A stretch of DNA of 64,000 bases from NCBI GenBank assembly GCA_047777415.1, contig JBKEEO010000002.1:558001-622000 (forward strand), written 5' to 3'. The DNA is from Caproicibacter sp047777415 (GTDB taxonomy: Bacteria > Bacillota > Clostridia > Oscillospirales > Acutalibacteraceae). Of the stretch, positions 1 through 8,312 are shown one piece after another. The position numbers and the translations under genes were made by a program. The notes under the pieces were generated by a model. It had not been told where the DNA came from. It made no database searches and was given only the letters and a program-made list of their open reading frames with translations. Numbering within the stretch: the first letter of the stretch is position 1; each line of letters opens with the position of its first letter.

Positions 1-312
1 GATTTGCCAAATACAGCACATTTAATTGGGCGCCTTCAAGATGCAGGAGTTAATATGAAATGTCTGACGGTAACCGATGACAACCGTTTTCAAGGGAAGA
101 CATTCGTTCTAACCGGCACACTGCCGAATCTGACTCGATCTCAAGCAACCGAACTGATTGAAAAACACGGTGGCAAAGTTAGCAGCAGTGTCTCCAAAAA
201 GACCTACTATGTACTAGCGGGAGAAGACGCCGGCAGCAAATTAGCAAAAGCCCAGCGGCTTGGCATTACGATTATTTCGGAGCAGGATTTAGAAAATATG
301 CTGCAGAATTAA
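1..312 (+). CDS. ligA: NAD-dependent DNA ligase, C-terminal fragment (BRCT domain)
   Basis: This is the last 103 codons of a gene that enters from the left edge; the frame is open from base 1 and ends at TAA 310-312. The visible part holds a BRCT domain from about residue 30 to the end, with FVLTGTL followed by a GGKVSSSVSKKT stretch, as in LigA C-termini. LigA seals nicks during replication and repair using NAD+; the BRCT domain contributes to DNA binding. The adenylation and OB-fold domains lie outside the window. A strong terminator follows, so this is the end of its transcription unit. Confidence 0.9.
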   Translation, partial: DLPNTAHLIGRLQDAGVNMKCLTVTDDNRFQGKTFVLTGTLPNLTRSQATELIEKHGGKVSSSVSKKTYYVLAGEDAGSKLAKAQRLGITIISEQDLENMLQN

Positions 313-385
313 TAGAAGCGGTTCCAATGAATTTGACAGCACTAATCGATGGTTTTATATTCGTAAAGTAAAATTTACATTACTC

Positions 386-427
386 AAAAAATTCTCTGGT
401 TTCTAAACGGAACCAGAGAATTTTTTG
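386..427 (+). terminator. Intrinsic terminator after ligA
   Basis: An 11-bp stem (391-401 with 411-421) has a 9-nt loop and is followed by TTTTTTGC. The A-run before the stem makes it potentially bidirectional. It separates ligA from the spoIIIA operon. Confidence 0.85.
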
Positions 428-532
428 CTTTAGGCAGAAGTTATTTTAATGAACCCTTCATCAGAAGATAATTTTTTGTTCTAACCTTTTCAGATTGTCC
501 ATATCTATTTGATGAAGGGAGAGGACAAGTCG

Positions 533-1540
533 ATGGTTGAAGAAAAGGACGAGCGGTTTGATACCGCAGCAAAATGGATTTGTGAGCGAATTCATAGAGC
601 TCTGATGAATCTGCCTGTAGACGTTAAAAAACACACGCAGGAAATCCGCTTGCGAATTAATCAGCCGGTTTGTATCAGCTGTGCGGAAGGAACTTATTTT
701 TTAGGGACTAATGGAGAACTGACCTGTAGACCCACTAACGGATCATTAGTGGCTGAGCCAAAAGATATGGAAGATAGCTTTCGGAATTTATGCAGCTATT
801 CCATATATAGTCATGAAAATGAAATAAAGAACGGGTATATCACTTTAAGCGGCGGACATAGAGCGGGACTTTGCGGAACTGCAGTTATACAGTCGTCAAC
901 GATCTGTTCGATTAGGAATATTTCCTCTATCAATCTAAGAATTTCACGTGAAATACCGGGGGCTGCCGATGAACTATTGAATCAGCTTGGCAAGAGTTTG
1001 AATGAAGGACTTCTGCTCGCAGGAGCTCCATCCAGTGGTAAAACAACTATTTTACGCGATATTGCACGCCAGATGTCCAGCGGTTTACGTGGAAATTTGA
1101 AAAAAGTTTCTGTGATTGACGAACGCGGGGAAATAGCTGGTACATATATGGGAATCCCTCAGAATGACTTAGGATGCTGTTGTGATGTTTTGGACGGATA
1201 TCCAAAAGCAGAGGGAATTTTGCTTGCTGTTCGTACCTTGTCACCGCAAATTGTTATATGCGATGAAATCGGTTCTGCAAGTGAAGTAAACGCAGTGGAA
1301 GAAGGATTAAATACAGGAGTTACCATGATAGCAAGCATTCACGCCGGTTCCATTGATGAACTGATGAGGCGAAAGCAGGCTCAGAAACTTTTGAGAACAG
1401 GAGCCTTTGGCAATGTTGCGGTTTTAGATGCAACACACGGACCGGGGCAAATTGCCGGAATTTATAAAGCAGGTGATTTAGTTGATAAAGCTTCTTGGAG
1501 CCCTTCTGCTGATTATGGCTGGAAGTCTTTCGGGCTATAA
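533..1540 (+). CDS. spoIIIAA: Stage III sporulation protein AA (ATPase)
   Basis: SpoIIIAA is the cytoplasmic mother-cell ATPase of the SpoIIIA-SpoIIQ channel, related to type II/IV secretion ATPases. A P-loop GAPSSGKTT lies near residue 164, followed by VSVIDERGEIAG and a Walker-B-like IVICDEIG. The start is placed at ATG 533 because a GGGAGAGG Shine-Dalgarno sits 8-15 bases upstream; earlier in-frame TTG and ATG codons at 509 and 512 lack one. It is first of eight tightly packed genes spoIIIAA-AH. In other spore formers this operon is transcribed by sigma-E; I saw no convincing sigma-E promoter just upstream. Confidence 0.93.
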   Translation: MVEEKDERFDTAAKWICERIHRALMNLPVDVKKHTQEIRLRINQPVCISCAEGTYFLGTNGELTCRPTNGSLVAEPKDMEDSFRNLCSYSIYSHENEIKNGYITLSGGHRAGLCGTAVIQSSTICSIRNISSINLRISREIPGAADELLNQLGKSLNEGLLLAGAPSSGKTTILRDIARQMSSGLRGNLKKVSVIDERGEIAGTYMGIPQNDLGCCCDVLDGYPKAEGILLAVRTLSPQIVICDEIGSASEVNAVEEGLNTGVTMIASIHAGSIDELMRRKQAQKLLRTGAFGNVAVLDATHGPGQIAGIYKAGDLVDKASWSPSADYGWKSFGL

Positions 1541-1979
1541 GGAATCCCATAAACTTTCCGTTCGGGTTGATAGTTTGGAGTTATTTTTGCGTTTTTTGTC
1601 CGCAGCAAAAACAGAAATTCGCTATTCAGCCGTTCCTGTTGTTCAGGTTATAAAAAGACATAGTGCTGGATTTCAATTTCTTGAAGAATGTGCAAACAAT
1701 TGCGAACAAGGCGGCAGTTTTGCCGATGCATGGAGATATACTGTGATACACTATGCAAAAAACGACGGCTTTGCTGCAAATGATATCAAGCTGTTGCTTT
1801 CCTTTGGGGAAGGATTCGGCGCAAGCGACACGGATGGTCAGATAGCCCATCTGCAGTTGTATTCCGAACTGTTTGCCACAAGTTTAAAATCTGCCCGAGA
1901 CGAACGAAACCGAAAATCCAAATTGTATCTGATGCTTGGCATTTTCGCCGGTTTATCTTCGGCGTTGCTGCTGTGCTGA
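1482..1979 (+). CDS. spoIIIAB: Stage III sporulation protein AB
   Basis: This 165-residue protein begins at TTG 1482, six bases after an AGGTGA Shine-Dalgarno, and overlaps the end of spoIIIAA by 59 bases in another frame. The N-terminus (MIKLLGALLLIMAG) is a membrane segment and a second hydrophobic helix closes the protein, as in other SpoIIIAB proteins. SpoIIIAB is a GspF/PilC-like inner-membrane component thought to couple the SpoIIIAA ATPase to the channel during engulfment. The overlap suggests translational coupling with spoIIIAA. Confidence 0.9.
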   Translation: MIKLLGALLLIMAGSLSGYKESHKLSVRVDSLELFLRFLSAAKTEIRYSAVPVVQVIKRHSAGFQFLEECANNCEQGGSFADAWRYTVIHYAKNDGFAANDIKLLLSFGEGFGASDTDGQIAHLQLYSELFATSLKSARDERNRKSKLYLMLGIFAGLSSALLLC

Positions 1980-1995
1980 AAACGGAGGAAGAAAA

Positions 1996-2190
1996 ATGGA
2001 TGTGGATTTAATCTTTAAAATTGCGGCAATCGGAATTATTGTGACGGTTTTGAACCAAGTTTTGGAGCACTCCGGCCGTGAGGAACAGGCTATGATGACA
2101 ACTTTAGCGGGTCTGATTGTGGTATTAATGATGATTATCCAGCAAATCAGTACGTTATTTCAAACGATTAAATCCATCTTTGGTTTGTAA
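1996..2190 (+). CDS. spoIIIAC: Stage III sporulation protein AC
   Basis: A 64-residue, two-helix membrane protein, the usual size for SpoIIIAC. The start ATG 1996 follows a perfect GGAGG (1984-1988). Two hydrophobic helices occupy roughly residues 5-21 and 33-50, separated by a short charged loop containing HSGREEQ. SpoIIIAC and AD are small mother-cell membrane proteins of the SpoIIIA channel complex. It lies between spoIIIAB and spoIIIAD with almost no spacing. Confidence 0.9.
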   Translation: MDVDLIFKIAAIGIIVTVLNQVLEHSGREEQAMMTTLAGLIVVLMMIIQQISTLFQTIKSIFGL

Positions 2191-2191
2191 A

Positions 2192-2581
2192 ATGAACGTG
2201 GTTGGAATTGCTGGGATTGCTGTCTGCGCAGCTGTGATAGCTGCTATGCTGCGCAAATATCATCCAGAATATGCTGTGCTGCTAAGCATTGCAGCAAGCG
2301 TTGTCATCTTGCTTGAAATTTTTAAGGGAGTTGCTCCCGCCATCAAACAGATTCGCACTCTGTTTTCCGCCTCCGGAATGTCAACCGACTATATTTTAAT
2401 ATTGCTAAAGACACTTGGAATTAGTTTTCTGGCTCAATTTGCAGCCGATGCTTGCAGAGATGCGGAGGAAGAAGCGCTTGCTTCTAAAATGGAGCTTGCT
2501 GGAAAGATTGCAATTGTGGTTTTATCCCTGCCTTTGTTTAAAAAAATCGCGGAGACAGCGGTAAACCTGATTGGTGGGTGA
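2192..2581 (+). CDS. spoIIIAD: Stage III sporulation protein AD
   Basis: A membrane protein of 129 residues with about four hydrophobic helices, matching the usual length of SpoIIIAD. ATG 2192 lies one base after the spoIIIAC stop; neither it nor the in-frame TTG at 2180 has a strong Shine-Dalgarno, so translation is probably coupled to spoIIIAC and the exact start is uncertain. The C-terminal half contains the charged CRDAEEEALASKMELAGK loop typical of the family. Part of the SpoIIIA channel. Confidence 0.88.
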   Translation: MNVVGIAGIAVCAAVIAAMLRKYHPEYAVLLSIAASVVILLEIFKGVAPAIKQIRTLFSASGMSTDYILILLKTLGISFLAQFAADACRDAEEEALASKMELAGKIAIVVLSLPLFKKIAETAVNLIGG

Positions 2582-2584
2582 AGA

Positions 2585-3748
2585 ATGAAAAAAGTATTCT
2601 GTCTGATTGCTGTAATTATCATTTTATTTCTGCCATGCTATTCGGTAAAAGCGGCAGCAGAGGAATCTTCTTTGCGCAGTAATATAACGGAGCAGTTTTA
2701 TCAAGACCAGCTAAGGGAAAGCGGTGCAGAGGATCTTCCGGACAGTTTATCTCCGGAAACAAAAAAAATACTACGGGACCTCGGCGTTGAGGACACTGAT
2801 TGGAATTCTATTGCTTCCATTTCGCCAAAGAGTTATTTTCAAAAAATTCTAAACATCTTTACAGGGCAGGCTAAAAATCCTTTGAAAATTTTATGCGGTG
2901 TTATTGCTGTTATTTTACTCTGTGCGCTTTTTAATGGCATGAAGCTGTCATTCGGCGAAATGCAAATGAGTGAAGTGATAGGAATGGTAGGTACACTCTG
3001 TATTTGTACCATTGTTGTGATGCCTCTTGTTTCCTGTATTCATGATGCTGCGGATGTTTTAAACGCTGCTTCAAGTTTTTTGCTTGCATGCATTCCGATT
3101 TTGACGGGAATTATGATAGCTGCAGGGCAGCCTGCTTCCGCCGGTTCCTACCATCTTCTAATGCTTGGTGCGGGTAACATCATTTCAGTTTTGTCTTCAA
3201 ACTTTTTTATCCCTATGTTAAATATCTTTCTTGCACTTTCCGTTGTATCCGCTGTTTCTCCCAGTATTCATCTGAACGGTTTGTGTTCCGCTTTGAATAA
3301 AATGGTCAAATGGATTATGGGGCTTTGCATGACACTGTTTACTAGCCTTATCACAATGCACTCCATTGTTTCCTCGTCACTCGATAGCACCGGTTCCAAA
3401 GCGGCGAAATTTGTTGTCAGCAGTTTTGTTCCTGTTGTCGGTAATGCATTGGGGGAAGCACTTCAAACTGTAACCGGATGCGTAAAGCTGCTCAAATCCG
3501 GTGTCAGCGCCTTCGGGCTCCTTGCCGGGATTTTTATTTTTCTGCCTATTATTGCGGAATGTGTACTCTGGATTCTGACGTTGGATCTATGTGCAGGAAT
3601 CGGACAAATCTTTGACCTTGATGGCATCACCTCTCTTTTGAAGGCGTCTTCAGACGTTGTTTCCACCATGCTTGCCATTCTTCTGTGCAGCATGATGATT
3701 TTGGTTATTTCTACGGTTGTGATGCTGATTATCGGAGGCGTAAAATGA
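2585..3748 (+). CDS. spoIIIAE: Stage III sporulation protein AE
   Basis: A polytopic membrane protein of 387 residues, the largest SpoIIIA component. It starts with a signal-peptide-like segment (VFCLIAVIIILFLPC), has an extracytoplasmic stretch to about residue 90, then about seven hydrophobic helices. SpoIIIAE is required for the channel that keeps the engulfed forespore active and sigma-G functional. ATG 2585 is three bases after the spoIIIAD stop; its own stop overlaps the spoIIIAF start as ATGA. Confidence 0.92.
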   Translation: MKKVFCLIAVIIILFLPCYSVKAAAEESSLRSNITEQFYQDQLRESGAEDLPDSLSPETKKILRDLGVEDTDWNSIASISPKSYFQKILNIFTGQAKNPLKILCGVIAVILLCALFNGMKLSFGEMQMSEVIGMVGTLCICTIVVMPLVSCIHDAADVLNAASSFLLACIPILTGIMIAAGQPASAGSYHLLMLGAGNIISVLSSNFFIPMLNIFLALSVVSAVSPSIHLNGLCSALNKMVKWIMGLCMTLFTSLITMHSIVSSSLDSTGSKAAKFVVSSFVPVVGNALGEALQTVTGCVKLLKSGVSAFGLLAGIFIFLPIIAECVLWILTLDLCAGIGQIFDLDGITSLLKASSDVVSTMLAILLCSMMILVISTVVMLIIGGVK

Positions 3749-4224
3749 GCGGCATAAGAGAATGGGCTACGGTAATCTGTCTTGCTGCATTGTCCGCAGC
3801 CATGCTGCAAAGTCTTGTTCCGAATGGCTCAATGGAACGAATGGCAAAGTTCGTAATTGGTGCTTTCATCATTTGTGCGCTGATTTTACCGATTTCCAAA
3901 GTAGCTCTTCAAATTAATGCAGTACTAAAAATGGAAGGTCAGCCTGCCGAGGAAAATAAAATGCTTAATTCTACAGTAAACAAACAGTTTGAAGAAGCGG
4001 CAAGGCAGAGTATCACCAATTTGGTTCAAGCGGAGTTAAAACGAATGGGGATAATTTGTAAAAATGTTCAGGTGATTATGGATACAGATGAAAATGGCAG
4101 CATATCAATTAATAAAGTCATTGTAACTCTTAATGGGGATGAAGTATCCGGACACGCAGGTGTGTCGTCCGCGCTGGAAAAGACGCTGGGCATTCAAACG
4201 GAGGTCGTTTCCGATGAAGGCTGA
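3745..4224 (+). CDS. spoIIIAF: Stage III sporulation protein AF
   Basis: Encodes 159 residues: two N-terminal membrane helices (about 7-25 and 34-55) followed by a soluble domain of about 100 residues, the SpoIIIAF layout. That domain is related to ring-building motifs of secretion systems. ATG 3745 overlaps the spoIIIAE stop by four bases and is preceded by GGAGGC at 3734-3739. The 3-prime end overlaps spoIIIAG by 11 bases, indicating translational coupling. Confidence 0.88.
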   Translation: MSGIREWATVICLAALSAAMLQSLVPNGSMERMAKFVIGAFIICALILPISKVALQINAVLKMEGQPAEENKMLNSTVNKQFEEAARQSITNLVQAELKRMGIICKNVQVIMDTDENGSISINKVIVTLNGDEVSGHAGVSSALEKTLGIQTEVVSDEG

Positions 4225-4804
4225 AATAAAAGAAGGAAAAGCCCGGAGGACCGGCCTGTTCGATCTTCTGGCAACAAATGAAAATTATCGTAAAATCGTA
4301 TTAGCCGCAGGGGTGATTGGGATTGCATTGATTTTTCTTTCCAGTTTTCTGGAAGGCGGTGAAAATACCGAGCCCAAACTTGATCTGTCCCAAGACAGCT
4401 ATACGGCAGAGGAGTATGAAACACATCTTGAACAGGAACTTACAGATTTGATTACAAAAATTCAGGGAGTGGGCAATGCCAGTGTCATGGTGACGCTCGA
4501 ACGGACAAAAGAGGCGGTTTATGCGAAGGAAGAAAAGGTCAGCGGCCAAACTACAAAAGACCAATCGAATGGGTCAATGAGGAATGAAACGGATCAAAGC
4601 AATGAAACCACTTACATATTGGTGAAAGACGCGAATGGATCTGAGAAGGCGCTTTCTGTAACTGAGATTCAACCAATTGTCAAAGGTGTAGTTGTAGTTT
4701 GCGATGGCGGCAGTAGCCCGGCGGTTCAGCAAAATGTAATTGATGCCGTGACTACGGCTCTGGACATTTCTTCCGCGCGGGTGTGCGTTATAAAAGCAAA
4801 ATAA
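4214..4804 (+). CDS. spoIIIAG: Stage III sporulation protein AG
   Basis: A bitopic protein of 196 residues with a short cytoplasmic N-terminus, one membrane helix (about residues 31-49) and an extracytoplasmic ring-building domain. SpoIIIAG forms a large multimeric ring in the space between mother cell and forespore membranes. The start is set at ATG 4214, where MKAEIKEGKARRTGLFDLL begins, rather than an upstream in-frame ATG buried in spoIIIAF. The polar region around residues 105-130 (QTTKDQSNGS, NETDQSNETT) is a low-complexity insert. Confidence 0.9.
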   Translation: MKAEIKEGKARRTGLFDLLATNENYRKIVLAAGVIGIALIFLSSFLEGGENTEPKLDLSQDSYTAEEYETHLEQELTDLITKIQGVGNASVMVTLERTKEAVYAKEEKVSGQTTKDQSNGSMRNETDQSNETTYILVKDANGSEKALSVTEIQPIVKGVVVVCDGGSSPAVQQNVIDAVTTALDISSARVCVIKAK

Positions 4805-4826
4805 AGCAAACAGGGGGAATTTAAGT

Positions 4827-5405
4827 ATGAATATGGGCAAACGGCAGCTTGTTCTTGCAGCGTTGGTGGTAGCGCTAGGGGCGGCCGTATATCTTAACTG
4901 GGCGCTGTCAGGAAATACGCAGCTTCCTGCCACGGATGCAGTCACATCAGGGAGGGAACTAGGCGAAACTTTGTTAGTAAACGCTTCCGAAAGCGAAAAC
5001 AGCGATGCAACAGGTGAGGACTCATCAGCGGTGGATACAAGTGCGAGCGTTGAGGGCAATGATTATTTTACCTCTGCCAGACTTTCCAGAGAAAAGGCAA
5101 GAGATGAAGCAGTTGAAACATTGCAAAAAGTCATCAATGGTTCCAATCAAACGGAAGCTGCAAAACAGGCAGCAACGTCGCAAGCTAATGTGATTGCAAA
5201 GAATATTGTTAAGGAAGCCGAGATTGAAAATTTGATTAAAGCGAAAGGATTTGCTGACTGCGTGGTGTTCCTGCAGGACGATGAATGCAGCGTTGTTGTT
5301 AAGACTAAATCGAATTCTCAAAATGATGCAATTGTCATTCGTGATATCGTGGCGGACCAAGCGGGTATTTCCTACGATAAAATCAAGATTGTTGAACGTG
5401 AATAG
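4827..5405 (+). CDS. spoIIIAH: Stage III sporulation protein AH
   Basis: A bitopic protein of 192 residues: one N-terminal membrane helix (about residues 7-27), a Ser/Glu/Asp-rich linker, a helical stretch, and a C-terminal domain of about 90 residues with a ring-building fold. In characterised spore formers SpoIIIAH in the mother-cell membrane binds forespore SpoIIQ across the intermembrane space. Start ATG 4827 follows CAGGGGGAA. Last gene of the spoIIIA operon; a terminator hairpin follows at 5465. Confidence 0.92.
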   Translation: MNMGKRQLVLAALVVALGAAVYLNWALSGNTQLPATDAVTSGRELGETLLVNASESENSDATGEDSSAVDTSASVEGNDYFTSARLSREKARDEAVETLQKVINGSNQTEAAKQAATSQANVIAKNIVKEAEIENLIKAKGFADCVVFLQDDECSVVVKTKSNSQNDAIVIRDIVADQAGISYDKIKIVERE

Positions 5406-5433
5406 TTGTGTTCACCGGCAAATGTGGTATAAT
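5406..5433 (+). promoter_or_regulatory. Candidate promoter in the spoIIIAH-nusB gap
   Basis: TTGTGT (5406-5411), a 16-base spacer and a perfect TATAAT (5428-5433). Transcripts would begin near 5440 and run through the 15-codon open frame and the hairpin before nusB. The weak -35 match keeps confidence low. Confidence 0.4.
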
Positions 5434-5460
5434 ATTTCCCGTGGATGATGAGGTGAAAAA

Positions 5461-5508
5461 ATGGAACCCTCCACATTGTGGAGGGTTTGTTTTCATAAAA
5501 ACTATTAA
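5461..5508 (+). CDS. Possible 15-residue leader peptide before nusB
   Basis: ATG 5461 lies five bases after GAGGTG (5450-5455) and opens a 15-codon frame (MEPSTLWRVCFHKNY) ending at TAA 5506. The frame spans the terminator hairpin at 5465-5487 completely, so ribosomes translating it would disrupt that hairpin. This is the geometry of an attenuator leader peptide, but the peptide has no run of one amino acid that would name a signal. It could also be chance. Confidence 0.3.
   Translation: MEPSTLWRVCFHKNY
5465..5493 (+). terminator. Intrinsic terminator between spoIIIAH and nusB
   Basis: A perfect 10-bp stem (AACCCTCCAC at 5465-5474, GTGGAGGGTT at 5478-5487) with a 3-base loop and the tail TGTTTTC. 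It most simply ends the spoIIIA operon. Because no room for a promoter remains between it and nusB, nusB transcription must read through it or be attenuated by it. Confidence 0.75.
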
Positions 5509-5523
5509 ATCACGGGGGATATC

Positions 5524-5931
5524 ATGAAAAGACGCGAAGCTCGCGAACAGGCTTTTTCTTTGCTTTTTGCAAAAAGTATTAATCATGAGAAGATAAAGGA
5601 TATCGTTACCGCTGCAAATGAAGCGAATGATCTACCAATTGATGATTTTGCGGAAGCCATTGCCGCCGGTGTTGAAACACATCAAAAATCTTTGGATGAA
5701 GTGATAGAAAGTTTCACTCGCGGCTGGAAGGTTCAACGTATTTCAAAGGTTTCGCTTTCCATACTGCGTCTCGCGGTTTATGAAATTCTGTATGAGAAGG
5801 ATATCCCGACCAGTGTGTCTATCAATGAGGCAGTTGAATTGGCGAAGAAATATGGAAACTCTGAGGACGCTCCGTTTGTCAACGGTGTGTTGGGATCCTT
5901 TGCAAAAAAGCAGGAATCGGAACATGTCTGA
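5524..5931 (+). CDS. nusB: Transcription antitermination factor NusB
   Basis: An all-helical RNA-binding protein of 135 residues, typical NusB length. It starts MKRREAREQAF and carries the family-typical PTSVSINEAVELAKKYG and FVNGVLGSFAKK near the C-terminus. NusB, with S10 (NusE), binds boxA of rRNA leaders and promotes antitermination and rRNA maturation. Start ATG 5524 follows a GGGGGAT Shine-Dalgarno. Its last eight bases overlap the next gene, so the pair is probably coupled. Confidence 0.93.
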   Translation: MKRREAREQAFSLLFAKSINHEKIKDIVTAANEANDLPIDDFAEAIAAGVETHQKSLDEVIESFTRGWKVQRISKVSLSILRLAVYEILYEKDIPTSVSINEAVELAKKYGNSEDAPFVNGVLGSFAKKQESEHV

Positions 5932-6856
5932 CGTTTTGGGAATTGACACCAGCAATTATACAACGTCGGCGGCTTTGTTAGAAAACGGACAGATTTATCA
6001 AAGCAAGATGTTGCTGCCGGTCAAAAAAGGACAACTTGGTCTTCGCCAAAGCGATGCAGTATTCCATCATGTGGTTCAGCTGCCACAGGTGCTTTCTAAA
6101 CTTCCTATCGGAGAATCGAAACTTTGCGCTGTAGGCGTGTCTAATCGCCCAAGAAACATGGAGAATTCTTATATGCCATGTTTTTTAACAGGGCTTGGTT
6201 CTGCACAGGCGATTGCACAAGTAAAGCAAATTCCGCTTTATTCTTTTTCTCATCAGCAGGGACACATAGCAGCGGCTCTTTACTCCGCAAAAAGACTTGA
6301 ACTTTTACGAGAATGCTTTCTAGCATTTCACGTTTCGGGCGGTACAACGGAAGCTGTTTTGGTTACCCCGGATGATAATGAGGTTTTTTGCACAAAAATT
6401 GTTGCGCGATCTTTGGACTTAAAAGGCGGACAGGCTGTGGACCGTGTTGGTGCTATGCTTGGTCTGCCATTTCCAGCAGGCAAAAAATTGGAAAAACTTG
6501 CACTCAAATCAAAGTCCAATATATCCGTGCATGCGACTATGAAAGGCGCAGATTGTTCGCTTTCCGGTGTGGAAAATCGCTGCAAGGCGATGTTAGAACG
6601 CGGTTTTCCAAAAGAGGAGATTGCTGCGTTTTGCTTGGCCTCAATTTTAGCGGCACTGGAAGGCATGGCCGATGCGCTTCTGAAACAATTTGGAAATCTT
6701 CCAATTGTGTTTGCAGGCGGTGTCATGTCCAATTCTATTTTACGTGCTGCGCTTGAGAACAAATACGGAGCTTTCTTTGCAGAACCGGAATTCTCCTGCG
6801 ATAACGCGGCGGGAATTGCAGTGCTTGCAGCCTGGAAGGAAGGTTTTTTGCAGTGA
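5924..6856 (+). CDS. TsaD/Kae1-like protein (M22-family paralogue)
   Basis: Encodes 310 residues with the ASKHA fold of the TsaD/Kae1 (M22 glycoprotease) family: N-terminal LGIDTSNYTTSAAL, a metal-site-like SHQQGHIAAAL near residue 108, a HVSGGTTEAV loop and a C-terminal FAGGVMSNSILR. It is shorter than true TsaD and has HQQGH in place of the usual HMEGH, so it is more likely a paralogue than the enzyme that makes tRNA t6A37. This nusB-xseA position is frequent in Clostridia. Start ATG 5924 overlaps nusB by eight bases. Substrate unknown. Confidence 0.75.
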   Translation: MSDVLGIDTSNYTTSAALLENGQIYQSKMLLPVKKGQLGLRQSDAVFHHVVQLPQVLSKLPIGESKLCAVGVSNRPRNMENSYMPCFLTGLGSAQAIAQVKQIPLYSFSHQQGHIAAALYSAKRLELLRECFLAFHVSGGTTEAVLVTPDDNEVFCTKIVARSLDLKGGQAVDRVGAMLGLPFPAGKKLEKLALKSKSNISVHATMKGADCSLSGVENRCKAMLERGFPKEEIAAFCLASILAALEGMADALLKQFGNLPIVFAGGVMSNSILRAALENKYGAFFAEPEFSCDNAAGIAVLAAWKEGFLQ

Positions 6857-8094
6857 ACAAACTTACACCAATGATATTGAGTGTGACTCAGCTGAATACT
6901 TATATTCGTTCTATTTTGGAACAGGATCCGCATTTGGCGCAGGTATTTGTGGCTGGGGAGATATCCAATTTTAAAAACAATTACCGGTCCGGACATTTGT
7001 ATCTATCGCTGAAAGATGACAAAAGTATTGTGAAAGCGGTTATGTTTTCTCGCTATGCGCAGCGTCTGCGTTTTATGCCGGAAGATGGAATGAAAGTCAT
7101 TGCACGCGGATATGTAAGCGTTTATGAAACTGCTGGACAATATCAGTTATATATTGAAGACCTTCAGCCAGATGGGGTAGGCGCCCTCAGCATCGCTTTT
7201 GAACAGCTCAAAAAGAAACTGGATGCGGAGGGATTGTTCCGCAATCATCGGCCGATTCCTAAATTTCCGGAAACAATCGGAGTAATTACATCGGCGTCCG
7301 GAGCCGCTGTGCATGATATCTTTACAGTGCTTAAACGGAGGTATCCGGTAGCTCAGATTGTTTTCTGCCCGGTTCCTGTGCAGGGAACGGATGCCGCACC
7401 TCAAATTGTAAAAGCAATTGAAAAGTTTAACCGGTTAAAATGTGCGGATGTTTTAATTGTTGGCAGGGGCGGAGGTTCCTTAGAAGATCTCTGGCCTTTT
7501 AATGAGGAAATTGTGGCCCGTGCGGTAGCTGCTTCTCATATACCGGTGATATCAGCGGTTGGACATGAAACGGATTTTACAATTTGTGATTTCGCCGCAG
7601 ATCTGCGTGCTCCCACCCCTTCTGCGGCGGCAGAACTGGCCGTGCCGGACAAAACGGAACTGATGGCGTACTTGAGAAATCTTAAACAACGTTTGGAACA
7701 AGCAATGGATTCTATGCTATCGGACGCCCATCAGAGATTGGATAAACTGTTAGAAAGTCATGCTTTCAGAAATCCACAGGAACGTCTTGAATTACAGAGA
7801 ATAAAAATAGACCAGCTGTCATCTGCATTAAAATCAGATATGATCCAGCAGCTTCAAAAGTGTAAAAATATACTTTCAAATGAAAGTGGTAAATTGAACG
7901 CATTAAGTCCCCTTGCCGTTCTGTCACGTGGCTACGCTGTTGCCTGTAATAAAGAAGGCTTTCCGCTTACTCAAGCATCGCAGGTGAGCAAAGGTAGTGT
8001 TCTTTTATTGAAAATGAATGATGGTGATATCAAATGCACTGTACAGGAAGTTAAAATCCGCAGTATGAAACGAACGGAGGAGGGTATCCTGTGA
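6853..8094 (+). CDS. xseA: Exodeoxyribonuclease VII large subunit
   Basis: A protein of 413 residues with an N-terminal OB-fold (about 7-100) beginning LSVTQLNTYIRSIL, the catalytic core containing GVITSASGAAVHDI and VGRGGGSLEDLWPFNEE, the SAVGHETDFTICDFAADLRAPTPSAAAE signature, a long coiled-coil region and a C-terminal segment. With XseB it degrades single-stranded DNA from both ends in repair. GTG 6853 overlaps the preceding stop (GTGA) and its own stop overlaps xseB by four bases. Confidence 0.95.
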   Translation: MNKLTPMILSVTQLNTYIRSILEQDPHLAQVFVAGEISNFKNNYRSGHLYLSLKDDKSIVKAVMFSRYAQRLRFMPEDGMKVIARGYVSVYETAGQYQLYIEDLQPDGVGALSIAFEQLKKKLDAEGLFRNHRPIPKFPETIGVITSASGAAVHDIFTVLKRRYPVAQIVFCPVPVQGTDAAPQIVKAIEKFNRLKCADVLIVGRGGGSLEDLWPFNEEIVARAVAASHIPVISAVGHETDFTICDFAADLRAPTPSAAAELAVPDKTELMAYLRNLKQRLEQAMDSMLSDAHQRLDKLLESHAFRNPQERLELQRIKIDQLSSALKSDMIQQLQKCKNILSNESGKLNALSPLAVLSRGYAVACNKEGFPLTQASQVSKGSVLLLKMNDGDIKCTVQEVKIRSMKRTEEGIL

Positions 8095-8312
8095 AACAGA
8101 AGATGACCTTTGAAAAAGCCGTTGCAAGGCTGGAGGAAATTGTTGCGCAGATGGAGTCAGGGGAAACAACACTAGAAGAATCCCTCAAACTATTTGAGGA
8201 AGGATCTGCGCTTTCCTCCTTATGTTACCGGAAACTTGCGGAAGCGGAGCAAAAGATTCGTGAAATTGAGGAACTGAATGAAAAGGAAGGAAAAGTGAAT
8301 GAGCAGAATTGA
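8091..8312 (+). CDS. xseB: Exodeoxyribonuclease VII small subunit
   Basis: A 73-residue helical protein with the XseB pattern MTFEKAVARLEEIVAQMESG, then LEESLKLFEEG and a Lys/Glu-rich tail. Several XseB chains coat the coiled coil of XseA to make active exonuclease VII. GTG start at 8091 overlaps xseA by four bases; the 3-prime end overlaps the next gene by 14 bases. Confidence 0.94.
   Translation: MKQKMTFEKAVARLEEIVAQMESGETTLEESLKLFEEGSALSSLCYRKLAEAEQKIREIEELNEKEGKVNEQN

Noticed and set aside
4574..5059. A 161-codon minus-strand frame opposite spoIIIAG/AH
   Set aside because: Antisense to two well-supported spoIIIA genes, with no family resemblance.
6328..6996. A 222-codon open frame on the minus strand
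   Set aside because: It lies wholly antisense to the TsaD-like gene and xseA, has no recognisable domain and no ribosome site; a shadow of strong coding sequence.
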